Source: Trichostrongylus colubriformis (lineage: Eukaryota > Nematoda > Chromadorea > Rhabditida > Trichostrongylidae). Taken from it: a stretch of DNA of 64,000 nucleotides. The translations under genes were made by a program, and so were the position numbers. The notes under the pieces were generated by a model. The model was given only the letters and a program-made list of their open reading frames with translations, was not told the origin of the DNA and made no database searches. Shown piece by piece: positions 1 to 10,987 of this stretch. The stretch is from assembly GCA_963978905.1 (NCBI GenBank), contig OZ022258.1, forward strand, positions 33,355,282 through 33,419,281, read 5' to 3'. Position 1 is the first letter of the stretch, and every line of letters starts with the position of its first letter.

Positions 1-439
1 CTACGAATTGAGGCAGATGAATCCAAAACTGTCGATCCAAACTATGTAAACTCCCAATAGTTACTACTTCAGTCGAAGGGTTAACTGATTAGTGGATACC
101 CATGTCATTCCTGGACATTAATCGTCGATATCATTGTAACAAAAAGTATCGACCGTCAAATCATCCAAACCCCTGAAGAATGGTGACTGTCCTCAACCGT
201 GATATCTGCGATATCCTTCAATATCTATCCTACTATATATAATTCGCTCAGTATGTGTGTGTGTTTGTCCGTCTGTCACGAAATTCATATCTCGCGTCGC
301 AGTAAAGCTGGGACCATGAATTTTACAAGTGATGTGGGGGGTGGCGAGGGTACACTTATGGTGGTGGACCGAAAGTGATAGCAACTGATAAAGGGCTGAT
401 AAGGAGCGTCGGAAGACAAATGTCGCCAAACCCGTTTCA

Positions 440-890
440 CCTTTTGCGTTGATTCAAGAGCGCTGACACTCACAGATATTTAGCAGGGTGGGCCAGGGAC
501 AATAATGGTGGGTGACACACATTGATAACGGTTGATAAGATTCGATAAGGGGGGTAAAAACGATAGAGTCATCGGATCCGTTTCGCTTTTCGCATTGATC
601 CTGTAGCGCTCATACATCTCTTGCGGAGTGGGACGGGGACATCGATGGTGGGTGATCCAGTTCGAAAACGGCTGATAAGATTTGATAGAAAGCGTGAGAA
701 GGCAAATGACGTCAAATTCGTTTCGCCTTTCGCATGATCCAAGAGTGCTGACACTCATAGCTGTTCAGCAGGGTGGGACGGGAACATCAATGGTGGGTGA
801 TCCGAACTGATAATGGTTCATAAGATTCGATAAGGAGCGTGAGAAGGGAAATCTCACAAAGGCCGGTTCTTGCGGCTAAAAGTGGAATGT
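440..890 (+). repeat. About 140-bp tandem repeats, left arm
   Basis: Roughly three to four units, marked by gatccaagagcgctgacact-type boxes near 446, 592 and 732 (spacing about 140-146 bp) and gataagattcgataaggagc boxes. Confidence 0.75.
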
Positions 891-1478
891 TCGCATTCGC
901 AGGTATTGTGAGGTATAGGGACCTCAATGGTATTGTTGGGTGTAGGGGCCTCACTGAAACTGATAACGGCTAACGGTGGCTGATAAGAACCGTTAGGAAT
1001 TGGATGGGATGAAATCTTTCACATCGTTTGCCACTACTCTACTACCGCTTTAGCAAAAGCGTCTGATGCTCAGTGCCTTTGGGTGAACATATTTTGTTCA
1101 TGTTCTGATATCACTGGTCGATGTATCGACCGCCGAACTGCCTAGCGTTCCGAAAAATGGTGCATTTCTCTTGATACTGCCATATACATTGATAATCACG
1201 ATACAACCTATATTTGTGATAGCAAAGCAAGCGACTCACTCGGAGTCATTTTCTAATGCGGTACTGGCAGCAACACTTGGTATTGACTGCTAGACCATGT
1301 AGAATTCCAAATAGTGAAGAATGTTTACGAAAACGATAAACATCGATAATCGTGATATGGATTTACCATCAATGTCTAGGAATTAGATGCTCAGCAAGTG
1401 AACACATTGTTGCCAATCGATGCAATCTACGAAACTGTCGATCTCTAAACTATCCAAATTCTCAATTATGACCTAAAC

Positions 1479-1741
1479 CAGTTGGGTGGCGCACACTACT
1501 GCGTGCGATTCATGTCGATGAAGTGCAAAATGGGTTCGATGCAAAGCGACTGAAATATATCAATACCGGAACTTTTTTTATCACGCCATCTTCTCTGCTT
1601 TTTTTCCAGTTCAGTAGTTCAGCTGAACAGAGGAAAGGAAGTTTCCACCTATTTCCATACACAACTGTGGTCGTGCCAATCAAACCCATTTTGCACAACA
1701 ACGCCATGAATCGCGCGCAGTAGTGTGCGCCCGCCAGCTGG
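1479..1741. repeat. CCAGTTGG miniature inverted-repeat element, left-arm copy
   Basis: The ends are CCAGTTGG and CCAGCTGG. Further inverse matches are gcgcacactactgcg, gtgcaaaatggg and their complements. It is about 263 bp with no coding content. The partner copy is at 3993-4258; a lone end lies at 19126-19165. Confidence 0.75.
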
Positions 1742-1944
1742 TCACCCATGTGTAGAAAGTAGATGCTCACAAAGGAAGGATGGTGAGTCGAAGTGGCCGT
1801 TTGAAATGGGGTTTATACCAATGACAGGGCTCGGGATGCCATTCACCAGTCTGCATTCCATATCTGCTGTCCGTCTCTGGGAGCAGAGTTACAGTTTGCG
1901 AGGCACTATGTCATCAGCACGGCCGTTGCAGCTACAAGTAACGG

Positions 1945-2060
1945 CCTCCGTGGCTCATAGGTAGTGTCCCGGATCTGCAGGCTGGGGTTCATGGGTTGCT
2001 CCCCGCCGGTAAGGGTTTTTTTGCATTTTGCGTTTCATTGTCAGTAAGTGCTTTTCTTTT
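1945..2060 (+). repeat. tRNA-derived SINE-like repeat
   Basis: TGGCTCATAGGTAGTG resembles a Pol III A box and GGGTTCATGGGTTGCTCC a B box. A T-rich tail follows (gggtttttttgcattttgcg). No tRNA acceptor stem can be folded, so it is not a tRNA gene. Confidence 0.4.
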
Positions 2061-2634
2061 ACTTCTGGACCTTTCCTTGTACCGATACCCATCGCACCCA
2101 TCATTTACTCTGCCAACTACTAACATTACTCGCAAGGGAAGGATACCAAGTCGAAGGAATCCCGTACCACACGAATTAGGTGTTGTTGCGTAAAAAGATT
2201 ATGATATTTGCGCACAGGGGGTCGAATTACCCCTCTGTGCAAATTTTCAGCCAAATCCAGTTTTTGGTCCAACTTCCGAAAATTAGGGGTGGCCAAGGGG
2301 TGAAGTGGTAGTTTTCGATTTTTCTTCTACAGAAAACCCTGCAACCTGAACAAGATAGGCTACACATACCTTTTACACTTGCCCATCGCACTAGATGTAC
2401 GAAACAAGCGTCAAATAGGAACACTTCCTAGGCAAGGATCAACGACTTCTCCCTTGTTCAATGTGCTGCCACCCAATAGCCCGTGAATTTTTCCGAAATT
2501 TGGTCAAATCCTCGAATTGGCTAAAAACTTGTCCATTGCGGTAATTTGACTCCCTGAACACGAAAATCGCCCTGGTTTTGCGCAAGAACGTCTGGCTCGC
2601 GTGTCATGGGCGTTCAAACCTACCATATAATAGT

Positions 2635-2779
2635 ACTGCTTTTTCAAAACAACTCCATAACTGCGCTCATAAAATCGTTCTGCAAATTTCGAATGCAGAT
2701 TCGAGATCAGCGTCCGAAAATACGTCGGACCATATGTATCCCATTCTGAATGGCCACTTCGACCTGGGGTTCTTCCCTT
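2635..2779 (+). pseudogene. Coding-like fragment with GHFDLGFFPC, unknown family
   Basis: It aligns without gaps over about 48 codons to 27794-27938, and both end at a gtgagt donor. Shared residues include NTSD, M, GH and DLGFF. Many nucleotide differences fall in third codon positions. The end also resembles the foldback arm at 2900-2935 (GHFDLPSFPC). I do not recognise the protein; it may be a transposon-carried exon. Confidence 0.4.
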
Positions 2780-3064
2780 GTGAGTTTCTTCTCTTTCAAC
2801 GCTTGTAACTCTGCTCCCAGAGACGGACAGCAGATATGGAATGCAGACTGGTGAATGGCATCCCGAGCCCTATCACTGGTATAAACCCTATTTCAAACGG
2901 CCACTTCGACTTACCATCCTTCCCTTGTCAGCTAAAAGTCAACATCAACCATTTCCCCACTACATAATTCTATTGTGTTATTCGCGCCCCACTGCGCGAT
3001 AGCCCAACTGGTATCTAAAAAAGTAGGTCGGATGTTCCTGATACGAAATGTATCATTTCCTAAT

Positions 3065-3120
3065 ACATACACAAACACACACACAACAGACACACTTCGC
3101 CGATTATATAAAGTAGGGTA
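3065..3120 (-). repeat. Solo end of the giant-foldback family
   Basis: caaacacacacacaacagac followed by cgattatataaagtaggg matches the right terminus of the 229-7497 element. Confidence 0.5.
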
Positions 3121-3404
3121 CTATTACAAGGTGTAGTGAGTTACGTGGTTGCAATATTACTACACATTTTCTCTATTTGCACGAGCACCATTTCAGTATG
3201 CTATCGTGTAGTAAGTACTGCTGTGTAATAGATTGCCATTGTTTGCAACACTTGCTTCCTTTTCACTAGTCGTTTTTTTATGCAGGTAAAAAGTAACGGT
3301 TATAGTGGAAATGCTTTGATGTTGAATTGATGCTTCTCACTTGCCATTCTTCGATTTTCCATATCTAATCTTATCATCTGCATTATGGCAAATATCCATA
3401 ATCG

Positions 3405-3650
3405 CGGATAATCCGATACTCCCACTTTCTCAAACGATACGTATCTTATCCTTGACGCAAAACCTCCAAAAATTCCTATTGCGGATAATCTGACAATCCG
3501 ATACTACCTTCTTAATAGATATGTATATTATCCATAACGCGAAATCGCTAAAAATTGTGAGTAATCCAGTACACTCAGTTCTCGATCGATATGTATCTTT
3601 TCTTTGACGCTAAAATCCGACAACCCTCTCGGTTGGGTATGAGCGCAGCC
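3405..3650. repeat. Degenerate GGCTGCG..TATGAG element
   Basis: Repeats of gcgataat/aatccgatact with gatacgtatcttatcctt boxes, ending gggtatgagcgcagccct. It is a diverged relative of the elements at 10404 and 26849. Confidence 0.5.
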
Positions 3651-3992
3651 CTACAAAAAGTCTCACATTTTGATCATTCACAAAGATCGCATTATCGAAA
3701 GATTGACGCCACTAATTTGAAGGCTAGGCAGTCAGCGGTCGATACAGAGCGTAACATACGGAGTGAAAAGCCTCAATCTTGTCGCTTCCCATTTCTACAA
3801 TGGTTTCTCTAGCTTGCAAACTTCCGGGCTGAGGGTATCAAGTAGCTATCCAGTCAGTGGGAGTGAGTGAAAGAAGACAATGACTTCGAAGTAGTGATGT
3901 CTTCAAAAAAAAAGCATGGCCGCAAGACTCATCAGCAACCAATTATAAGCTAAGAGTTCCGTTCTTTTTCCCTTCGTCACGTATTATATCCA

Positions 3993-4258
3993 CCAGTTGG
4001 CGAGCGTACACTACTGTGCGCAATTCATGGCGATGTTGTGCAAAATGGGTTTGATTGGCACGACTACAATTGCGTTTGGAGTTGAATGAAAATTTCCTTT
4101 CCTCTGCTTCCAACAGAACTATTTATTTGGATAAAAGCAGAGAACATGGCGTAATAAGAAAGCATTTCGGTGTTATTATACTTCAGTCACTTTGCATCGA
4201 ACCCGTATTGCACGTCATCGACACGAATCGCGCGCAGTAGTGAACGCCAGCCAACTGG
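3993..4258. repeat. CCAGTTGG miniature inverted-repeat element, right-arm copy
   Basis: The ends are CCAGTTGG and CCAACTGG, with internal inverse boxes attcatggcgatgttgtgca and gcgcgcagtagtg. It occupies the inner end of the right arm of the giant foldback. Confidence 0.75.
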
Positions 4259-5180
4259 TTTAGGTCATTATTGGGAGTTTGGATAGTTTTGAGACCGAAG
4301 GTTTTGCAGTCGATTGCATCGATTGGTAACAATTTCACTTACTGAGCATATAATTCCTACACATTGATGGCAGCCATATCCCAATTATCGATGTTTGTCG
4401 TTTTCGTAAACATGCTTCACTATTCGGAATTTTGCATAGTCTAGCGGTGATTCACAATGTTGCTGCCAGTACCGCATTAGAAAATTAATCCCAGTGAACA
4501 GCTTGCTTTACTATCACAAATATAGGTTGTATCATTATTATCAATGAAGATCGCAGCATCAAGAGAACGCACCATTTTTTGGAACGCTGGGCAATTCAGC
4601 GGTCGGTACATCGGCCAGTGATATCAGAACATAAACGAAATATGTTCATTTAATGTCACTGAGAATCAGACGCTTCTGCTAAAGCGGTCATATAGTATTA
4701 GCAAGCGATGTAAAGGATTTCATCCCATCCAAGTCCTAACGGCTCTTATCAGCCACTGTAAGCCGTTATCGGTTTCACTGAGGCCCCTGCACCCAACAAT
4801 ACCATTGAGGTCAACATACCTCACAATACCTGCGAATGCGAACATTCCACTTTTAGCCGCAAGAACCGGCCTTTGTGAGATTTCCCTTCTCAAGCTCCTT
4901 ATCGAATCTTATCAACCATCATCAATTTGGATCACCCACCATTGATGTGCCCGTCCCACCCTCCTGAACGGCTATGAGTGCCAGCACTCTTGGATCATGC
5001 GAAAGGCGAAACGAATTTGACGTCATTTGCCTTCTCATGCTTTCTCAAATCTTAGCAGCCGTTATCGAACTGGAGCACACACCATCAATGTCCCCGTCAC
5101 ACTCCGCAAGAGAATTGTGTGTATGGGAGTTGTGGGATACACTCGGAGTCGGAACGGATCTGACAACATTTGCCTTCTCA

Positions 5181-5196
5181 TACTCCTTATCAAATC
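5181..5196. repeat. 16-bp target-site duplication (left) of the RTE insertion
   Basis: tactccttatcaaatc occurs here and again at 6045-6060, directly flanking the RTE element. The sequence is part of the host tandem unit; after removal of the insert the unit reads through normally. Confidence 0.8.
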
Positions 5197-6044
5197 GCAG
5201 AACCATCTGCGATTTGCGGACGACGTGGTGCTGATTACCAGTACACCTGAGGAGGCCAACGCGATGCTCTGCAGTTTGGATGCTGAAGGCTCGAAGGCAG
5301 GCCTTGTGATCAACAAGTCCAAGACGAAGGTCATGAGGAACGTCTACGCAAGGCAGACTCCTGTGATTCTGAACGGAGATCTGGTCGAGGACGTCAGCGA
5401 ATACGTCTACCCAGGGCGTCTACTGAACATGAAGAACGATCTGAAACCGGAGCTAGCAAGGCGTCGGAAAGCGGCCTGGTGCTTTCAACTCCATCAAAAC
5501 CGTCGTTGAAGTCACGAAGGACACGAGGCTCAAGGCTGAGCTATTTGACTCGGTAGTCCTACCAGCCATGTGCTACGGATGCGAAACGTGGGCGCTTACG
5601 AAATCCAACGAAGACGAACTCAGAACACTCCAGGCTTCTCTAGAGCGTCGGCTTGTCGGACTTACTCTTTCACGTCAGCGCGAACTCGGCCTTCATAACG
5701 CCGACGTGAGGCTAAGATCTAAAGTACGAGATGTAGTCCAACACCGCGACGATGCGAAACACAGGTTTGCCGGACATCTGATGAGGCGAGACGACGGCCG
5801 ATGGAGCACCAAAACTATGTTGTGGCACCCTCGTCACCACAAACGTCCACCTGGTCGTCCGCCCACGAGGTGGTCCGATTCACTTGCTTTCCGAAACAAC
5901 GTCCGAGATCCCGTTTCGTTTAAGACTGTCGTGCACTGGACGACGATTGCGAAGGACCGTTCAATGTGGAAGAGAAGTTGGGACCCGCGCAAGGCCAATC
6001 GCCGTGCTGAAGGACGGGTCGCCTAAGTAACCTAAGTAAGTAAG
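5197..6044 (+). mobile_element. 5'-truncated RTE-type non-LTR retrotransposon, 848 bp
   Basis: The element begins inside the reverse transcriptase just before FADDVVLITSTPEEANAM, so the catalytic YXDD-type box appears here as FADD. It continues LVINKSKTKVMRN and YVYPGRLLNMKNDLKPELAR. A frameshift near 5505 is followed by ELFDSVVLPAMCYGCETWAL and a stop at 6026. The 3' end is a short tandem tail (cctaagtaacctaagtaagt), as in RTE elements. It is bounded on both sides by tactccttatcaaatc. Inactive. Confidence 0.9.
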
Positions 6045-6561
6045 TACTCCTTATCAAATCTTATCTACCGTTATCAAGTTGGAACAACCACCATTAATGT
6101 CCCAGACCCATCCTGCTAAACACCCATGATTGTCAGCGCTCTTGGATCAACGCGAGAGGCGAAACGAATTTGCTTTCTCATGCTCCTTTTCAAATCTTAT
6201 CAACCGTTATAAAGCATCACCCGCCATCAGTGTCCCCGTCCCACTCCGCAAAACATCTGTGAGTATGAACGTTCTAGGTTCAATGCGAAAAGCGAAACGG
6301 ATTCGACGACTCTAGCCCTTTTCAGCTCCTTATCGGATCTTATCAACCGGTATCAATGCGAGTCACCCATCATTAATGTCCCTGTCCCAATACTCAGAAC
6401 AGCGATGAAAATCGGCGCTCTGGGATCAAGTCGAAAGGCGAAATGGATTAGACGACTAGCCTTTACGCTCATTATCAAATCTTATCCACCGTTATCAAGT
6501 TGGTACACCCACCATTAATGTCCATGGCCTACCCTGGTAAACATCCATGAGTGTCAGTGCT

Positions 6562-7261
6562 GGCGCTCATGTACTATGGGGGTGGCACTCAAAAACACAT
6601 TTGAAATCATAATAGAAAATTAATCCTTTACAAATCTTCAAAAAATGTAATATTAACGTGTCCGATTAACATTAGGATGTCTCTATTTTGAAATGTCAAA
6701 AGTAAATAAAGACAATCCTGCCTGCCATTGATGATCTCCGTGAGTGAAGTGTCCCCCTCCCCCAAGGCTTAGGCTAAATGCTTGGTTCTGGTTCGCACGC
6801 ATTTCTTCGTATCGCCAAGAATCAGAATGCAACATTATGAAAGAAAATGAATGTGTGAGGTGGGGGTGAAAGCTGTTCTGTCAGAATCGTGCCGCGGCGG
6901 GTGGCCAGCGCGCTCCTTCTATTAACACGGCGTCACCTGTAAATGACGCTACAACACACTTATTTCACTGTCTTTTTTTGTTTTTCGGGTTTTTTATGTG
7001 TGTCTGGTCTAGTATTATGTTTTTTAATGTGTTGGGAGATATTGATGACAGTGCGAACCGGGGAATGTGGTTTTTGCCTAAGCCTTGAGGGGGAAGGAGC
7101 TTCGGAATGGGTGAATATTTTTTTGGTGTAGCAAATATTTTTTCATCTTCTTGTGGTTGAGGACACTCCTCGGAGCTCCTTTTTAACCTCTCAGGGTGAG
7201 GAAAAAATTTCCACTTCCTAGAAATTGTGTTTGAGTGCCACCCCCATAGTACATGAGCGCC
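6562..7261. mobile_element. hAT-like miniature element, 700 bp, 8-bp TSD
   Basis: The terminal inverted repeats are 32 bp and identical, beginning GGCGCTCATGTACTATGGGG. TCAGTGCT flanks the element at 6554-6561 and 7262-7269; 8-bp duplications are typical of hAT elements. A second inverted pair (aaggcttaggc boxes near 6762 and 7079) gives partial foldback. No transposase. Confidence 0.88.
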
Positions 7262-7787
7262 TCAGTGCTCTTGGATCAACACGAAAGGTGAAACGGGTTT
7301 GGCGACATTTGTCTCGGGGCTCCTCATCAGACCTTATCAGTTGCTATCACTTTCGGTCCCTACCATTAGTGTCCTCTTGCCACCCCCTACATCACTTGTA
7401 AAATTCATGGTCCCATCTTCACTGCGATGCGAGATATGAATTTCGTGACAGACGGACAAACACACACAGACATACTGAGCGAATTATATATAGTAGGATT
7501 TTCATTTTAGCAGACGGCAAATTATGATTTACACTGATTTACACCAATAGGGCTCACATATGTTTATGGGATGCAAGCATGGACAAATGAGACTCCCACG
7601 AAGCACTTTTCCTTTCATGATTTTAAGTGCGGTTGTTCTCCTGCCATTGGGTTCGTCTTAACACTATTTTTTCCCCTGTCAACTATCTCTTGGCGTTCAT
7701 AGCAAATGGTTGCCAATCCGTGTAGAAAGGAAACGCTGTGGACTATTCGCCTGAGTTTTTTGTTTTGTGCTCCTTTTTTTGCGGTGA

Positions 7788-8225
7788 ATGTTATTTGTCG
7801 TGTGTCACGCAAAGCTAACAAGTCTTTTTATACGCGGTCTGGATTTGCATTTACCCAAGTCCACGTCTAGGGAGCGGCGGGTATCTGAGGTATGGACCCC
7901 ACTTCCAGGAGGTGCCAGCATTAATTTTGGGTGTACAAGACCGAGAGGCTCCAACAAAAGGCGGCACTCGCTATCGATTGCACCTACTTCCCTACATTCC
8001 ACTCTTTGTACGATAGCAGAACATCGATTGCGGCAACTATATTTATTATGTAAATGTCAACTGATATGTACAGGTAGTCGACTTATTTTCATTTTCATAC
8101 CGAAACTCAGGTGCAATCGGGTTCATGCACTGCGGACCGACTTAATGGTTTTGCGGTTGCATGGCAAGGTAGCATTCATAATGACAGAATTATTGAAGTT
8201 GCGTCTTTTGTCTGTGGTATTGTGA
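7788..8225 (+). other. 145-codon open frame, unsupported
   Basis: The frame begins MLFVVCHAKLTSLFIRGLDL. Composition is Arg/Leu/Ser-rich with no motif. It fills the gap between the giant foldback and the TTAA cluster. Probably chance. Confidence 0.12.
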
Positions 8226-8466
8226 AGAAGGATTAGATACGATCGTGTAGTGAAGGAATGCGAACTTTGCGTTTTCATGGGAATGTGGGGTTGGGATCAT
8301 CGTTCCTCTTATTCTCTCGATTGGACACACCAAAAAATCGTCATGCGTATCTAATCCTTTTAGACTCCACATTTGCACAGAAACACATATTCCGCAATTC
8401 TCTCAACCGAACCTATCTTCATCATCTTCACGAAGCGAAAACTCCTCCACAATAAACGATGCTCAA

Positions 8467-8814
8467 AGGCGCAACTCACGATAAGTTCCGTGTCTCGTCG
8501 CGCTCTACAAAAATCGAGAGTGCCGGGGAATAAAAGTGTGAGGAGAGAACAAGGAAACTATTCGAAAACCTTGAAAATAAAGTGCATCTGATTCTTGGCC
8601 TCGACGAGTTTGCAACTTGAAGGCGTATTCGGACAAGTTTCTAGGTGATAATATCATCCGATAAGGTTGTTTTTGTTCACCATCTTATCCCATGTTCTTT
8701 TCGCGTTAAACACTCACCATTGCGCCGCGATCATGGTGCACGCTTTGCAGTTGTGGGAGGGGCTATCTGCTCGTTGATGGAACCGAGGTACTCATATTAT
8801 CGTAGACTGTACCT
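8467..8814. mobile_element. TTAA-flanked miniature element (cluster 1)
   Basis: It starts AGGCGCAACTCACGATAAG and ends ATTATCGTAGACTGTACCT, followed by TTAA at 8815-8818. It shares its interior (gataatatcatc, gcgccgcgat) with 9263-9734. Confidence 0.6.
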
Positions 8815-8818
8815 TTAA

Positions 8819-9105
8819 AGGCACACCTCACGATAATCAGATAAACTGCTTAATTTCTTAGGGCAAGTGTGTCCTTGGATGATTGCTCAGGTTGCACCTT
8901 TGTTGCGGCTGAACGATGCACTTTCAAGGCGTTGTGCTTGAACACAACCCAGTTTCGTCCACCCAACCGAATCGCATCTGGCCCTAGACGAACAAATTTC
9001 CAACGTAGCGCTCAAATGTGGAGAGAAACCTGTGATAAGAAAAGATAATGCGTTGAAACAGCCATTTCAGTGATGAAAGAAGCTTCCACGTTGGAGATTT
9101 GTTCG
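8819..9105 (+). mobile_element. TTAA-flanked element, AGGCACACC end (cluster 2)
   Basis: It begins right after the TTAA shared with the previous element: AGGCACACCTCACGATAATC. Internal boxes gctcaggttgcacctttgtt, gcgttgtgcttgaacacaac and gaagcttccacgttgg recur at 42036 and 56741. The far end is unclear. Confidence 0.6.
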
Positions 9106-9262
9106 TTGTGATAGCAGAATGTTACCAATCGTATCGTTTTGACGCCGTATGGATTGAAGTTACGTGGTGTTACCGTGTTTGTTTTTGTGATGAAAAAGTT
9201 CCACCGATCGTATTGAAAGTTACAATAAGATACAACTGAATTACTCCTACCGATGTCTTTGA

Positions 9263-9734
9263 AAGCCCAGTTCACGACAATTTTGATGCCTCGTCGCGCT
9301 TCGTAAAAATAATGGTGGTACCGAAGAACATACAAATGAAGAAAGAACCAAAGAAACCTTCCAGAAACTGTAAAAATAAGGTGTTCTCTTTCCTTAAGCC
9401 TAGACGAAACTGCAGCCGAGCAAGTATCTGGGCAATTCTTCACGTGATAATATCATCTGATAAAGCTGTTTTTACAATGGGAGTTTGATCTATCGTCTCT
9501 TATCGAGGTCGATATCATGCATCTTATCCACGTAGGTGACACCGCTGCCTCGCTGACTAATTCGTAGATAGGTGTGAGCCATCTTGAGACGGTGGCCGCG
9601 ATCTTATTTACGGGTTCCTAATGCATTCAGCACTTGCCTTCGCGCCGCGATGATGGCGCACGCTTTGCCGCTATGGAAGGGCCTTTCTACTCGTGGTTGG
9701 AATCAAGATACTCATATTATCGTGAACCGTGTCT
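9263..9734. mobile_element. TTAA-flanked miniature element (cluster 3)
   Basis: It starts AAGCCCAGTTCACGACAAT and ends ATTATCGTGAACCGTGTCT followed by TTAA. It is a second copy of the 8467-8814 family with about 120 bp of extra interior. Confidence 0.6.
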
Positions 9735-10403
9735 TTAACAATATCAAGCCTACGCAGTTCAGCAATAGCTATCGAGCCTACTCAGAAGCCTGCGGCGTCG
9801 ATCTTCTGAAGCAGAGGGAGGACCAACGTTTAAGAATGGCTACAGCACTGCGTCTAGCCTAGGGAATGCATCACTATACGGTCTTACTTGGGACGGTAGT
9901 AACCTACCTGAAACTGGCAATTGAGAACAACGGTGAGGTTTTGGTAGCGCTGAGATTGTAACAGTTGAGACTGGGAAGCCGCAGCTCTCGAAACGGGCAG
10001 CTTATCCTCGACGTAAGCAAGACTTGCGACGTGGAGTTATACCGAACCCTTGAACTCACGTTTTATAAACAGCAGCAGTGCCACTGACGTATCACTGATG
10101 AGCTTAACGTGAAAAAAGCTGTGAGGTGCTGATGCACTTGCGTCAACATCTCTCAACGTGATTGACCCTTCCAAGAACCTGTCACACTACTGCTGGCATC
10201 ATTCCTACTCCACATTATTAGGGTTTCGTCATATCATATCTAGAATCTTGCCCTATCATGCTGCCATGTGTCCTTACTGCCTTCCACTCTCTCCATACAC
10301 ACTCTCTTCCACCTTCTCTGCTGCTCAGCCTCTCTCCCTTTCCATACAACCTTTACAGGGTTCCACGCATTCCATGTGGCAATCAGCTACCGAAAACTCC
10401 TTA
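9735..10403. other. Intergenic, nothing recognised
   Basis: Unique-looking sequence between the TTAA cluster and the GCGCC element. No coding or repeat signal. Confidence 0.5.
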
Positions 10404-10987
10404 GGTTGCGTTCATACCAAATCGAATGAGAGTTTTGGCGCATCGGCGCATCGGCGCATCCGCGATTTGAGAGAATTGGCGTGCCACGTCACCCTTTTGA
10501 ACGCGGCACGTGCCAACGTGCGGTTGATTTCTTTTTCTTCTCTTTTCATTTCTTGATCTTTTTCTGTTATGGCAAATATCCAAAATCGCGGATGCGCCAA
10601 TACTCCCATTTTTCAATCGACATGTATCCTATCCATCACGCGAATGCGCCAATTCTCTCAAATCGCGGATGCGCGGATGCGCCGATACGCCAATGCGCCG
10701 ATGCGCCAATATTCTCACTTTTTCGATCGATATGTATGTTATCAATCACGCGAATGCGCCAATTCTCTCGAATCGCGGATGCGCCGATGCGCCGATCCGC
10801 CAATGCGCCGATGCGCCGATGCGCCAATACTCTCATTTTCTAGATCGATACGTATCTTATGCATGACGCGAATGCGCCGATACGCCAATGCGCCGATGCG
10901 CCAATACTCTCATTTTCTGATCGATACGTATCTCATGCATGACGCGAATGCGCCAAAACTCTCATTCAATTTGGTATGAACGCAGCC
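10404..10987. mobile_element. Harbinger-like miniature element with GCGCC minisatellite
   Basis: The ends are GGTTGCGTTCATACC and GGTATGAACGCAGCC, with TTA on both sides (10401-10403, 10988-10990); 3-bp TWA duplications are typical of PIF/Harbinger. The interior is packed with atgcgccaat and atgcgccgat units interleaved with gatcgatacgtatct blocks. All long frames inside are repeat artefacts. Confidence 0.75.

Larger units (their letters stand above)
1762..2937. repeat. Nested foldback inside the giant element
   Basis: 1775-1903 and 2804-2935 are inverse copies (landmarks gaagtggccgtttgaaat, gccattcaccagtctgcatt, ctgtccgtctctgggagcag). The spacer holds the SINE-like repeat and a coding-like fragment at 2635-2779. 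Confidence 0.8.
4880..6556 (-). repeat. About 140-bp tandem repeats, right arm
   Basis: Units of the same family in inverse orientation, with agcgctcttggatcaacgcg-type boxes near 4975, 6130, 6262, 6408 and 6548. The array is interrupted by the RTE insertion and ends at the hAT-like element; one more unit follows at 7262-7400. Confidence 0.75.
229..7497. repeat. Giant foldback element, about 7.3 kb
   Basis: The left end (CCTACTATATATAATTCGCT) and the right end at 7497 are inverse copies, and the match continues far inward: 229-1741 on the left pairs with 3993-7497 on the right. Landmarks shared in inverse orientation include gtccgtctgtcacgaaattc, catcacttgtaaaattcatg, gctgccagtaccgcattaga and aatataggttgtatc. 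The right arm is longer because it holds more tandem repeat units plus two younger insertions. No transposase was found, so the class is unknown. Confidence 0.85.

Noticed and set aside
1945..2010. tRNA gene
   Set aside because: A- and B-box-like sequences are present but no acceptor or anticodon stem can be formed; called SINE-like instead.
440..6556. CRISPR-like array
   Set aside because: The repeat units are about 140 bp with no short repeat/unique spacer alternation, and the genome is eukaryotic.
10158..10979. Overlapping 60-136-codon frames on both strands
   Set aside because: The frames stay open because of the atgcgcc repeat unit; no conserved protein.
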